A stretch of 64,000 nucleotides of DNA. It comes from Pyrus communis. Lineage: Eukaryota > Streptophyta > Magnoliopsida > Rosales > Rosaceae. The position numbers were made by a program, and so were the translations under genes. Location: the NCBI RefSeq assembly GCF_963583255.1, contig NC_084806.1, positions 19,572,317-19,636,316 of the forward strand, read 5' to 3'. The notes under the pieces were generated by a model. It did no database searches. It saw only the letters and a list, made by a program, of their open reading frames with translations, and was not told the origin of the DNA. Positions within the stretch are counted from its first letter, which is position 1. Each line of letters begins with the position of its first letter. This document shows, one piece after another, positions 8,901 through 19,650 of this stretch.

Positions 8901-11900
8901 TGATTTGGTTGAATGATGATGATGCATGTGATTGGTGGTAATGGGAATGAAGGCCACGGCAAAGGAGTGAGATTGATGATGAATTATGAAAAGTGAATGC
9001 ATGTAGGGTTGATATGCATGTGAATTAGGTTGGAAAGAGGTGGAAATGGAATGTTATGCAATGATAATGTCTTGTGGCTGAATTGATGAAGAATAAAGGG
9101 TGCATGAGTGAATGATTGAATGTGCATGTGGGTGAATGTGAAGGGAATGCATGTGTTGAATGGGATTGTGGAAATGCACGGTATTGAGTTGTTTGTTTGT
9201 GTGAAGTGTGTGTGAATGCATGTGAAGATGCTAATAAATAATGCATGTAGGGTTAGGAAATAAAATCATAACTTAAAGGGGGATGATTAAAGGGTGTTGA
9301 AAGGTTTTGCATGGCTTTGAAGTGATTGTGGATTGGGCTAGAGGTTTTGCATGGCTTTGATGGATTGTTTGATTGGGCTAGGGTTTAAGTACATGAAATG
9401 GACCCAAATTGCTCCCCCTTGCATGGCAAGGAATGGTGTTTGTGTTAAGCCCAAGGCAAGGTGAATGTGATTGGGTTAGGGCCATTGTTTTGTGTCCTCA
9501 AGTGCATACAAGGCCTTCAAATTCATCCAACACTTGGGCTCCAAGTATAAGCTATCCATCTTTAGCCCAATAATGCTCCAAAACACTCCATAATGCACCC
9601 TTTCGTCAAACACGTCTTATTATCCTGAAAACACACAAAAGAAGCATAAAGGACTAAAATAACTAAGGAAACATAACGTAAATGTACGAGAACAAGCCAT
9701 TTAAGTCGCATGAATATGCTCCTATCTGCAAGGAAGACGCAACATCTAGTTGGCACACTGGAAAAGTTTGTTAACTTGGTCATCGAAGATGGTTGCCTTG
9801 GGACCACGAGTGGCAAGAGAAGGAAAAAGAGTTTAACGGGGAGAAAGAGCATCGCCTTAGACCCAGAGAATGTTCCGGTGATTAGATTTTGGAATAGCTT
9901 AACTGTTTGGATTTTGCTCATTTCGGGACCAATGTCAGTAGGACTAGACCTTCTAAACACATGAACTGGACGCATAAGTCTATGTTTTTTAAGCTCCCGT
10001 ATTGGTCGAAACTAAAATTGAGACACAACCTCGATGTTATGCGTGTTGAGAAAAATGTATTTTGACACATTGGTCGACACAATTCTAGATATTGAGGGAA
10101 AGACAAAGGAAACGATTAAAGCTCGTCGTGATTTGGAACGAATGGGAATACGACGGGGTTTATGGATGAACTGGGACAATGATAAATCCATGAGGGATCT
10201 TGTGTTTTTTTTCAATGAAACCGAATGACAAGAAAGAATTTTTAAAGTTTTTTATCGTCTATAAAGTTTCCCGATGGGTATGCTTCAAATATCACGTGTT
10301 GCGTGAACGTTGATGGGGGTAAATTAGCTGGCCTAAAGAGTCATGATTGCCATGTGGTTCTGCAACACCTACTTCTTGTGGGTATTCGACATCTCTTGCC
10401 AGTCAATGTAATGAAACCAATCATGTTGTTATCCAGTTTTTTTTCGCAATTGACGTCAAGAACGTTGCAAAAAATGGACGTTAATCAGTTGTGCCATAAC
10501 ATTGTGCAAGTTCTATGCAAGTTTGGGATGATATGTCATTTAGCTTTCCTTACAAGTATGATACACGTGATGATTCACTTACCAGATGAGGCATTACTTG
10601 CTGGATCAACCAACTTTCGATGGATGTATCCAATAGAAAGGTACATATTCCTCATCTTTTTTATTAATCAATATTAAATATATTATGATTAGTAATATGT
10701 GTATCGTATCGTTTTATTTGGCAGGCTTCTCGAAGACCTGAAGAAAAGTGTATGAAACAAAGCGAAGCCCGAATGATCTATTATACAAGCTTGGGTAGCA
10801 TATAAGGTGCTTAGATTTTGTGGAATGTATTTAAAGGATGTTGAGATAACTTTCAATTGTCCTCCTCAGGTGTGTGAGAAAGGAGAAACTTTCAGTTTTT
10901 GCCCAAATCACTCGACCATTCAGAGATTCGATTTGTGGTGAGTCATTTTCCAAAAAGGACATGGAGGTAGCACATTGGTTCTACCCAACAATTGTGATGA
11001 GACATTGTCATCGTGAAAATATGATGAAGCAGCACATCCTTCACATTTGTATGCCAAGAAATACCGTGAATTGTTTCTACAGTGGTTTCTCGAATATGTA
11101 AGTTTGAAGTGTTTTGTATTGGACATATATAGTGTACCAATTAATTTGCTCGAACTAAAAAAATTTAAATGTTTGTCTAATATTAGGTGAATCAACTGAA
11201 AGCATCCAATTCCCCTGCGTACAGTGAAGAGTTATATAACTTGATGTTCGGACCGATTCGTGTTGAATTGTACTCGGGTTGCTATGTCAACGGCGTCAAG
11301 TTCTTAGCGGGTGGATGAGATGACAAGTTGTGTATGCAAAATAACAGTGTTCATGTCCCCTTGGGAGGCGAAAGTACAGACATTGAATTCTATGGCAAAC
11401 TAACAAGTGTCGTGCAATTGCTTTAGAAAGACCGGTGCCAATTGATCCTATTTAAGTGTCGATGGTTTGATACAAACCCAAATAGGCATGGAAGTGTGAA
11501 AAGAGATCATGGATTACTATTAGTGAACACTACCAAAACTTGGTACAATGACGACCCTTACATCTTAGCAACCATGGCAAAACAAATTGTGTATCTAGGT
11601 GACCCTCAAGCCGGGAGGGGTTGGAAAGTTGTTCAGAAGATGGATCATAGGAATGTGTATGCTATACCAGAACAAGACCGTATTGACGATGACATCGACA
11701 ATGTTGCTGACGTTTATCTTGAATTTTCGATGGAAACTGGTGCGGAAACACTCCGAGATACTAATCTTATCCAAGAACCATTTCAAATAGAAGGAGTATC
11801 TTCAATCGAAATACCGATTCAGTCGATCACAATTGGCCTCGGTAATCTTCCACAATACGATGGTTTAGTGCTCACAAATGACGGTGACGTGCCTATCGAT

Positions 11901-11972
11901 GATGAGGAATTGGACACTGAAAATGATGATAGCGACGAAAGTGAAAGTTATTATAGTTCGGATGAAGATTAA
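5905..11972 (+). pseudogene. CACTA TNP2-type transposase, interrupted and frameshifted
   Basis: Catalytic transposase of the CACTA superfamily. Domains in order: transposase-associated domain 5911-6130 (RTWMHNPNRCTNEYLNGIED, then CPCRMCNNTF). TNP2 domain from about 6310 (LYPGSDGFS, SNQSFDYFL, DNCLPKD, LNGLGLGYE), continuing in other frames with RLGLATDGFNPFG near 6875, LPPWKCMKKEYMM near 6970 and IDVYLRPLVDKLKDLW near 7040. After a nested LTR at 7236-9727 it resumes near 9733 with KEDATSSWHTGK. A DUF4218-type region (LAGLKSHDCHV, HLPDEALLAGS) lies at 10300-10800. A DUF4216-type region (LFKCRWFD, KTWYNDDPYILA) lies at 11440-11600, followed by an acidic tail. Stops and frame changes at about 6190, 6590, 6840 and 7200 show it is dead, although the domain order is complete. 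Confidence 0.85.
7236..9727 (-). mobile_element. Long solo LTR (family S, copy A) inside TNP2
   Basis: A 2492-bp insertion with target duplication GCAAG (7231-7235 and 9728-9732). Removing it restores the TNP2 frame at PVCKEDATS. Read on the minus strand it starts AGATAGGAGCATATTCATGC and ends in ...TGCATCA. The family start is TGATAGGAGCATATTTATG, so the first base is mutated here. A minus-strand TATA box (CTATAAATA) lies at about 8637-8645. No gag, pol, primer site or second LTR is present. Relatives lie at 39181-41044, 55352-57189 and 61472-64000. The His-rich open frames inside are side effects of TGCATGTG-type repeats, not genes. Confidence 0.8.
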
Positions 11973-12234
11973 GGCAATTTATTTGTAACTTTTTTTGTAA
12001 AACACATGAAATGGTTAATGCATTATATAGAGTGATGGAAGAAATGGTATGAATGATTCCCATTTTATATGTGAATTACTTTGTAAATAAATTTGTTTTA
12101 TTTGTATTTTATAATAAATTGTAATCAAAATAAAAAAAATAAAAAAAACCATTTTAAAACATAATGGTGCGATGCATAACAATTTTTGGTTGATCAAGAG
12201 TTTTAATTTTATGCGGGATTATTGAATTTTTAGA

Positions 12235-12415
12235 CACTTGCACGACGTCGCGCAAAGTATATTTGCCTGACGAAGCATATGTAATCATCGAGCAAGTGTC
12301 TGAAAATTCAATTAATGAGCTTTTTTTTCCGTAGAAATTTTTAAAAACATGCGCGACGATTTTTTAGCCTTGTGAGACAAAGCCTCCATCGCGCAAGATT
12401 CTATATTTTTAACCC
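12235..12415. repeat. CACTA internal subterminal-type repeat cluster 4
   Basis: Contains CACGACGTCGCGCAAAG, ATGCGCGACGATTTT and CATCGCGCAAG. It is followed by a pyrimidine-rich leader-like stretch (12420-12560) upstream of the TNPA-type gene, so it sits at a promoter-like position in the interior. Confidence 0.6.
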
Positions 12416-13384
12416 CGTGTGTCTCGGTCCTCCCCTCACTTCCCTCTTCTTCCTTTTTCGCTGTGCGATACCCTCTTTCTCCTTCCTCTGTATCTCCATC
12501 TGTCTCTCCTTCACTCACCTTATCTGTCCATTCCTCTCTCCGACCATCGCGTCTTTGTCTCCAAGAGGTAATTTCCTCTTCAGTTTTTATTTTTAATTTT
12601 CTTTATTGACCATGTTAATTAGGGTTTTTTTTTTCTTTTTCAAATTGGGGGTTAGAATTAGGGCAGTCGGGTTAGATTTAGGGTTCGTAAATTGGGGGTT
12701 ATATTTGGGTTCTTAAATTAGAGTTTTTAAGGTTCTTAATTGGGGTTTGATTTAGGTCTTAAATTAGGGGAACGATTTTGGGCAGTGAGGTTAGATTAGG
12801 TTTTCTTAAATTGGGGGTTAGATTTGGGTTGCTTCACTGGGGGTTATATTAAGGTTCTTAAATTAGGAGTTTTTTAATTTCGAGTAAAGGGTTAGAATTA
12901 GGGCCTAGTCTAGCTCTTGATTGAATTTTTCTTATTACCACGCCAAGTGATTCAGTGTGTTGAGAAATAATGGAAATCATATAAGAAATCATACACATGA
13001 AGACATAAAACTTAAGCTGAACCTAATTGTTCGAAGTTCTTATTGGGATAATGGAACCTTAAGAATTTAAAAATTACACAGAGATGCTGCAAGTTTAACC
13101 AAAGTGAAAGAAATATAGAAGGGGTAGGAAAAGATAAGAACCCCAAGTATCATCCACATTTGGGATTAAACTAGCTATGTTGCAACCGCATCATTTCCTT
13201 TTGTAATGAAAACCAAGGAACAAATATGGACTTCTCATGTGGATGAATATATTCATAAATTAAAACATTATCCTTTGGACATAATTAAACATAAAAAATA
13301 ATAAAATGTTGGTAGCTAAAAGCTACTTCTAGGACATAACTAACTCGATTAACTTGTCTAAAAGTTCTAATGCTGAACAATCCC

Positions 13385-13480
13385 ATTAGCAAGCAATATA
13401 TTGGGAGGAAAGTTTGAACACATAACCCCGCTTGCAAGGTAAACACTCTTAACTATATGAGGTACAAGTCTCTAACTACA
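13385..13480 (-). mobile_element. tRNA-derived SINE-like segment
   Basis: On the minus strand a box A-like TAGTTAAGAGTG is followed by CCTTGCAAGCGGGG and a box B-like GTGTTCAAACTTTCC. This matches the layout of the tRNA-derived head of plant SINEs. I cannot define its tail or target duplication. Confidence 0.4.
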
Positions 13481-13822
13481 AATAGTCAAATACAAATTAA
13501 ATGTTGCAATGCCGGTATGAATAAACAGTACAAATTGCATAAAAAAAAATATTGAGGAAAAAAGGGGAGAAAATTGATATATGTACCTAAGAAACAAAGG
13601 CATTGTAGGAATCTGTGTTGTTGCTGATGGCAGAAAGCAAAACAGACTTACTGGGGTTTTTTGGGGAGACAAAAGTTGTGGCTTTGTTCAAGGTCCTCAA
13701 TGGTGAAGGTGGAAATACATAATAAGCACAATGAGTGGCCATGGAAGATGCATAACCCTGTTTTGGTCATCTTCTTTCACCTGCAACCATTGTTTGTTTC
13801 CTTCTCCTCATCTGAATTTGGT

Positions 13823-13825
<3 letters not shown>

Positions 13826-13853
<28 letters not shown>
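13826..13853 (+). repeat. (GA)n microsatellite
   Basis: Fourteen uninterrupted GA dinucleotides. Confidence 0.95.
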
Positions 13854-13857
<4 letters not shown>

Positions 13858-14440
13858 GGGGAAGGAAGAAGAATGTGTGGAGGATTGTAGTTCATAGCTG
13901 TGGTCATGTGGTGGACTGCGAGGCACCTCCTTTCCACCAACACTCCAAAATCTATGTTTTATGCTCCTTCACCACACATTACATTTTATGCTGCAAGTTT
14001 AATCAAAACTGTACAGAAAGTGAGAGCCTATCAAGTCCTCACAACAATTTCAAGTAAAGGTTTTCTTAAATTGGGGCTAGATTTAGGGTGCTTCACTGGG
14101 GGCTAGATTAGGGTTCCTAAATTAGGAGTTTTTTAATTTCAAGGAAAGGGTTCGAATTAGGGCCGTCAACCTTTAGAAACTGGGGATTTGTTAATGTTTT
14201 CCTGTGTTGTATGCATAGCTTTACATATTTTCTTTTCTTTTTTCATTTGTATCAGAACCGAGTGATATGAATTCTGGAGGAGTTTTAAATCTAATCCGTT
14301 GCAGTCCCACTTGAATTGTGAATAATTAGCAAATTTAATTTGATTTTTTTTTCATGATAATTGTGATTAATTTGATTTAGGAAGTAAGTTGGTTGAAAGC
14401 TTTGAACTGCTGAAAGTGTTTGTATTTATGTTGCTTAGTA

Positions 14441-14585
14441 CATACACACACAGCACACAACTTGCATAGATTAACACACACACACACACACAAAGTGCAT
14501 GGAAAATTAGCATACATCAACACACACACACACCCAAAATCAGCATATATACATGCACACACACACACCCACACACAGAGCACGT
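14441..14585 (+). repeat. (CA)n-rich microsatellite
   Basis: Several CA runs (the longest about 14473-14492) broken by short unique bits, some repeating a GCATA motif. Confidence 0.9.
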
Positions 14586-14866
14586 ACATACAAACGGATG
14601 CATACATTCATAGGCTATGATTTTGCCTCCAACTACTCCTTTATGCTAGTTTCTTCTTATAAGTTATAATTCTAGGGTCTATATCCTATCTGAATTGATT
14701 AGTTTGTGTATAGTATATCAGTTTTAAGTTTTGTTTCTGCCAAACTTGAATTGGGTTTAGAATTAGGGTTTTTAAATTTTTTTTTAAATTTAAGTTGAAA
14801 TTATTAGCATGTGTATGGTAAGTTAAATCTTTGTGTACGAAGCAAATTGATTTCCAATTTTTGTAG

Positions 14867-16950
14867 ATGTCACAGTTCATTAGAACCTAAAGGGCGATGA
14901 CTTCTACACCTGGTTCGATGGTTACACTTAGTCCGACGAGATGGACCATAGGCCGGTCAATCCGGTTGACCTAGTTGGTCCTCCAGTCTCACAAGTGCAG
15001 CCATCGTCGACTTCTTCGATGGCATTACCTGTTAGCGCCCGACGTGTTCACCGATGCCCCCGCACTATGGACTAGATGTTGCCATCGGGATTTACAACCG
15101 ATGTCTTAGATACACAGCCAAGTATACAATCCTGATTCACTCCCTCATTCCCATGTTAACTAAATTTTATTATTTTAGGTTCAATTTGTTAAGTTATGTC
15201 ATGTTAGGATTAAAAAGTTGTCATAGTTCCGAACCTTTTATTAAACTGTTGTGATCATTGTGTTGGATACGTATATTGTTTATGTTATTTTCAGGGTTTT
15301 GGGAAATGTTTTAATTATAAGGAAGGTTATGCCGAAATTTAAGTAGGATTTGTTATTAGTTTTGGGTTAATGATTTTTTTTTCATTTCTTTGTAGCGAAG
15401 AAAAACACCTAGGGACCTTGTCGGCAATTGAAGACAGCAAAGGTCACCCGGGTGATCAACGGATGTATCCCAATATGATAAGATGAGCAACATCGGGCAA
15501 CACCAACGGCGGAGCAGCATAGTGCATTGCCCACGACATTGGGCATGTTGTGCGGACTTTTTGCCCTATGCGGTGGAAGTCTTGGAAGGCGATGCCGGAG
15601 GAGACGAAGAACACGGTCCGCAATCAATTGTCTGAAAGTAGCGTCGTTTTTTAATGCTTTTCATGTAAAATTTATATATTTATATTTATTACTGTCTTTT
15701 ATTACTAATACTTTCATAATATTTGTTACATTGCAAACAAACAACAATTTGGAGGACATGAACGAGGACTTGTTGGCGTACCTCAATTAGCTCTTCTCCG
15801 AATGCTATAAGCAGTGGAAGAGTGACCTGCACTAACATTGCCAGCAGTTTGATGATCCACAGATAGCTCTTAAGGAGGGTTGCTGAAAGAGTTCAAGGAC
15901 CGACAAGATAGTTAGGTTTGGCTCTATGGTCATTTTCAAGAGCGCGGGCTATGTGGTGCGTTTTCAATTACGACTTGTTTCATTTTACTTTTTTTATTTT
16001 TTTATTTTTTATTTTTTATTTTTACTAATGTTTATTATTATTTTTTTAATTTTCTTGAAGTATTACAACTAATACGTTTATTTTTTGTATAATAGAAGAA
16101 GGTGAAGGCGAACAAGATCAATCGGGAGAAGAAGACTTTTCTCCACCATTTGGGTTCGAGGCCTTTCTCCTATAGGATGTAGGCACGGCGGAAGGTATAT
16201 ATTACAACTTTCATTTCCAATTTAAAAATGTCACTAATAATTTTTTTTCGTACTAACATTTTCCTTATCGTTTTCGATTTCAGGAGGGTTCAAAATTTCT
16301 AGAGATCGACGTCTTTGCTGACGTTTATGTTCAACATGGGGATGAGTTGACCGAGTCCCTTCAGGTAAGTAATTTCTTATGCATTAAAGATTTATACTAA
16401 TTATTTCAAATTGTTTTCTATTAATAATCCATGTTCTTTTTCACAGGCGACTATGGTGGAGAAGAGTCAGTCGGTGTTCCAGGAGTCTGCCTCTCAGCTT
16501 CCCTCAGACACGCCGATCGAGTTTGTGGTTCCCCCTAAGGATGCAGGGTTTCATATCCTGATAGAGACATTGGACCATACTTTTGGTCGGAGGCCAGGGA
16601 CATATTGTCGGGGGATGGGAAATGCTAGGTGGCTGAAGAGTGGAGCCTCGTCAACCTTGCAGTCAAAGGGCCAGGTTATGGCTTTGACGCAGGAAGTCAC
16701 TGGCTTGAGAAATGAGCTGGTGTCGTACAAGTCTTAAATGTCAATACTTGTACAAGCCCTCAGTTCCTTCGGAATACGTCTCCTTGGTTTTTTTGCACCA
16801 CCACCCTTAGAACACTTCTACATCGAGCATGCACAGCAATCAAGCCCGTCGACCTCCAACCCCGTCCCCAACCCCACCCCTTACCAGCATCAAGATTACC
16901 AAGCACCTCCGAGCGACTTGCCTAATGATTATTCCACTTTTTTTTCATAG
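14867..16950 (+). pseudogene. CACTA TNPA/Ptta-type transposase, degenerate
   Basis: Second protein of the CACTA element, normally a DNA-binding partner of TNP2. A Ser/Pro-rich start near 14870-15070 is followed by an exon at 15390-15640 that reads GHVVRTFCPMRWKSWKAMPE in a mixed frame. Then 15745-15960 reads LFSECYKQWKSDL, FDDPQIALKEGC and a WLYGHFQE-like segment. Then 16098-16195 reads KANKINREKKTFLHH and GSRPFSYRM. The long last exon at 16447-16737 (MVEKSQSVFQESASQLPSD, TFGRRPGTYCRGMGNARWL) ends with a coiled-coil-like segment and TAA. Introns with GT/AG borders separate the blocks. Stops near 15788, 15830, 15883 and 16178 show decay. The W-K-x-P-E block is the one shared with the small genes at 2719 and 3628. 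Confidence 0.8.
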
Positions 16951-17111
16951 TTTTGTTCCTGTTTTCTTTTAAAACTTTGCATTTGTACGTACATTTTTAT
17001 TTATTAATTTGCTTTTTTTTTTTTTTTTTAGTCATTTGTATGAAATATTTTATTTTATTTTTATAATTTTCCTTTTATTCTATTTATTATTATTATTTTT
17101 CTAAAATTTCA

Positions 17112-17450
17112 CTTGGGTGACGCCGATTGGTTGTTGCGCAAAATTACACGCATCTTATACATTTCATCGCACAAATTATTTCCAGACAAATTTTTGACGT
17201 CCCTTGAAATTTCTTGTCACAAAGCACACTTGTACCCTTATATATCGTACAATGAAGGCCTTTGTCCGTATAACTTTCGAGCGACGAAGACCAAAGTGTC
17301 CCGCAATTCTTTATATGAGCGACAAATTTCCACTTATTCGTCGCACAAGGTCTTTTTTCATGACCTTTGTGTGACAAATTCTGTGCGACGATTTGGGCGT
17401 CGCCATAGTTTTTGTGTGACCTAAAAATGCTTTGCATGACAAGGTCTTCC
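17112..17450. repeat. CACTA right subterminal repeat cluster
   Basis: Repeated GCGACGA-like units in both orientations (for example CATCGCACAAA, GAGCGACGAAG, TTCGTCGCACAAGG), mirroring the left end. Confidence 0.75.
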
Positions 17451-17614
17451 TTGTTGTGTAAACTATTTAATTTAGTACTGTATTGTTACAATAGAGACTT
17501 CTATAGAAGACATGTACTCCTATTTGGTGGCTGCATGGTGGCAATTGAGGTTTGCCACCAATGTCAGTTCCCATTCTTTATAATATACAACAAACGTAAG
17601 GGTGTCCTTTAGCC

Positions 17615-17629
17615 AAAATTCTAGTAGTG
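17615..17629 (-). repeat. CACTA right terminal inverted repeat
   Basis: Ends in TTCTAGTAGTG; the reverse complement starts CACTACTAGAA. It lies about 180 bp outside the last subterminal repeats, as expected for this superfamily. Confidence 0.75.
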
Positions 17630-18661
17630 AAAAGAGTTTGGAAGGTAATGGAACACCGATATAATCCTCAAGTTTAACTTTGAGAATTGCTATTAGTTAC
17701 CTAATTTAAATACAAATTAGGTTAAAATTGAATCTTTTTAAGTTATAAAACTTATAAACGTAATAAAGGGATTAATTGTGACGCGAGTGTGACTCAATTC
17801 AATGTTATTCATAAACAGGTAATATAAACTTACAAACATAGTAAAGGAGTTAATTATGATGCGAGTGACGGCGTAGGTTTGAACTCCGTCGGTAGTTAAT
17901 GTAACATCTCATCTAACAAAATTTGTCATTGGACAAAAAAAATATGTTATTCATGAACAGGGTATACATCTCGTGTTAAATGTATAATGTTGTGTTGTGT
18001 GTTTATGTTTTGTCCCCAATCACGTTCGTTAATTTATATCCTCAACACAAGAGTTACTGCGAGGTCTTATCCCCTAACCTATAAGGGCTGTCGAGTCATT
18101 TACGCCAACTGCCAAGGTAGGGCTTGCTTTGTGTGCGCTAGTTTATTAATTTAGTCTAAATAACAAAAGAATTTAATACTCACACCATTTCCAACTATTT
18201 GATTTGTTTGAGTAAAATATAATAGATTTAGGCTTATTATCTTAACACCCCACAAATTGTTGAATAAACCTCACATACTCAATACCCCCACATTTGCTTT
18301 TTCACTTAAAAATTATCTTAATACACCTCACATACTTTGGCATAATACCCCCACACCCCACATTCTAAATATATACCTTATATTTTGTACGTACACCCCA
18401 CATTTTCTATACACTCTACATTTCTCAAATCCTATAACACTCATTTTTAATTTTTAGGGACTGAATCTAACCATTTGAACGTTTAGTTTGCCGAAAGATT
18501 TCAAATCATCTGAACGTTTAGTTTGCCGAATGATTTCAAAATGATGATTTGAAATCAACTTAGTATAGTTTGCATCGACAGATGTCTACCTTCGTTAAGT
18601 AGGGTAACATCATCAATGGCTTCATTGTGTATTATTGATTGATTTGTCATTGTTCTCTTAG
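17630..18661. other. Region between CACTA and SF3B2 remnant, no gene
   Basis: AT-rich. At 17730-17880 the phrase TAATAAAGGGATTAATTGTG recurs in altered form (AGTAAAGGAGTTAATTATG), followed by GTAGGTTTGAACTCC, which weakly resembles a tRNA-type box B. 18240-18440 is rich in CCCCACAT motifs. At 18475-18535 the phrase GAACGTTTAGTTTGCCGAA occurs twice in tandem. No supported coding region. Confidence 0.4.
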
Positions 18662-18984
18662 GTTGAGCTGCTTAGAGGTTAGAAAGCAGAAAAAGTGAAG
18701 GTCACTATACAACTTGAAGAATTGGATGATATGGAGACCGTTTTGCCTGCAAAGTAAGTCCGAGATTTGAAAAAATTGAACTTTACTTTAACAATGTACC
18801 TTAGTAGCAGCATATAACTTATAACTAGTGTGCCACATTTAATAGGTACGAAGAAGCAAGGGAGGAGGAGAAGCTGTGAAGTCAGAAGGAAGATTTCAGT
18901 GACATGGTCGCAGAGAACAAGAAGAAGAGGAAACGTAAGCAAGACAAGGAAGAGAAAAACAAGAAGAGGGACTTCAAGTTTTAG
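18662..18984 (+). pseudogene. SF3B2-like splicing factor, last two exons, with stops
   Basis: SF3B2 (SAP145) is a U2 snRNP subunit in the spliceosome. Exon 1 of the fragment (18662-18753) reads KAEKVKVTIQLEELDDMETV then LPAK. The intron 18754-18845 has GTAAGT and TAG borders. The last exon reads YEEAREEEKL, a stop, SQKEDFSDMVAENKKKRKRK and ends RDFKF before TAG. The EDFSDMVAE block and the Lys-rich tail ending FKF are characteristic of the SF3B2 C-terminus. Premature stops in both exons (TAG near 18680, TGA at about 18876) make it a pseudogene or captured fragment. No upstream exons are visible between it and the CACTA end. Confidence 0.75.
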
Positions 18985-19088
18985 GCTTTATCTCTATTGT
19001 TATTACCAATTTATTTCTGGATGGGAAGCCACCCACCCTCCTGATGTTGATATTTTGGTGCCGCTATTTTTCGTAGAAATATGATATG

Positions 19089-19650
19089 CGTCGATGTAAA
19101 TTTCTTCCTCCTTCTTGGACAAAATTGCACCTACAAAACAAATACCACCTTAGGTCAAAGCAAAGAGCCTCACATACCCACAATGAATTTGGGGTTTGGG
19201 GGGGTGGGGATCTTTGGCTGAAGAACCTCTGATGCCAAAGTTAGAATTTTGAGGGAAAAATGTTTGGAGAATTTAGAGAATTTTACAAGAGTGTTTAGCT
19301 TGGGTTTTGGAGAAAACAAGGTGGCATTTATAGGGGTGTGGCCGACCTCTTTGGGAGGATAGGGACCGGCCATTTGGATGGTTTTTTGTGTGAGATTCAT
19401 GATTTGTTAGCTAATTAATCTAAATTGAAAGGAATAATTTGGGGGTTACCTTGTGGAGAAGATTTAATGAGTATGGATGAAATAGGTTTTGAATAATTAC
19501 CTACTTTGAGCACTTTTGACCTTGATTGAGTCATGGTTATCCACTGCTCGTGCATTGGAGTTTTGGTATTCCTCGGGGGTAATTTTGTCCTTTTCACCCT
19601 AGAATCCACATGTCACTTCCATATTTTTCTTGATTTTTTTTGGCTCCACA
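19089..19650 (-). repeat. 3' LTR of Tat element 1
   Basis: Shares most of its length with 23338-23930 and 51376-52012. A TATA box (CTATAAATA on the minus strand) lies at about 19325-19333. Confidence 0.85.

Larger units (their letters stand above)
12792..14163 (+). repeat. Direct repeat pair around a 1.15-kb insert
   Basis: About 115 bp at 12792-12905 (from TTTTCTTAAATTGGGGG to GTTAGAATTAGGGC) recurs at 14056-14163 with few changes. Both lie in an intron-like area rich in degenerate TTAGGGTT-type motifs. The 1.15 kb between them contains a SINE-like segment and a (GA)n tract, and no recognisable protein. Confidence 0.6.
2243..17629 (+). mobile_element. CACTA (En/Spm) DNA transposon, degenerate, with nested insertions
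   Basis: The left end reads CACTAGTAGAAAAAA (2243-2257). The right end, read on the minus strand from 17629, is CACTACTAGAATTTT. This is the terminal inverted repeat signature of the CACTA superfamily. Both ends carry clusters of short GCGACGA / TCGTCGC repeats, the usual transposase-binding subterminal repeats. Inside are TNP2-type transposase remnants (5905-11972) and TNPA/Ptta-type remnants (2719-3084, 3628-4246, 14867-16950). The span is about 15.4 kb, about 12.6 kb without the two nested LTR insertions at 4691-4989 and 7236-9727. The expected 3-bp target duplication is not seen (TAT on the left, AAA on the right), so either a flank has changed or the two ends belong to different copies. 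Confidence 0.85.

Noticed and set aside
8395..9246. Series of minus-strand frames in copy A
   Set aside because: Lie in the LTR downstream of its TATA box, have no motif and are not conserved in copies B or D.
12620..12910. Interstitial telomere-like array
   Set aside because: Motifs such as TTTAGGG and TTAGGGTT are irregular and mixed with AAATTGGGGGTT; no true tandem TTTAGGG run.
2240..17632. 3-bp TSD of the CACTA element
   Set aside because: Left flank TAT and right flank AAA do not match, so no target duplication is claimed although the TIRs are good.
17850..17910. Second SINE candidate (GTAGGTTTGAACTCC)
   Set aside because: Only a weak box B resemblance, no convincing box A at the right distance and no tail.
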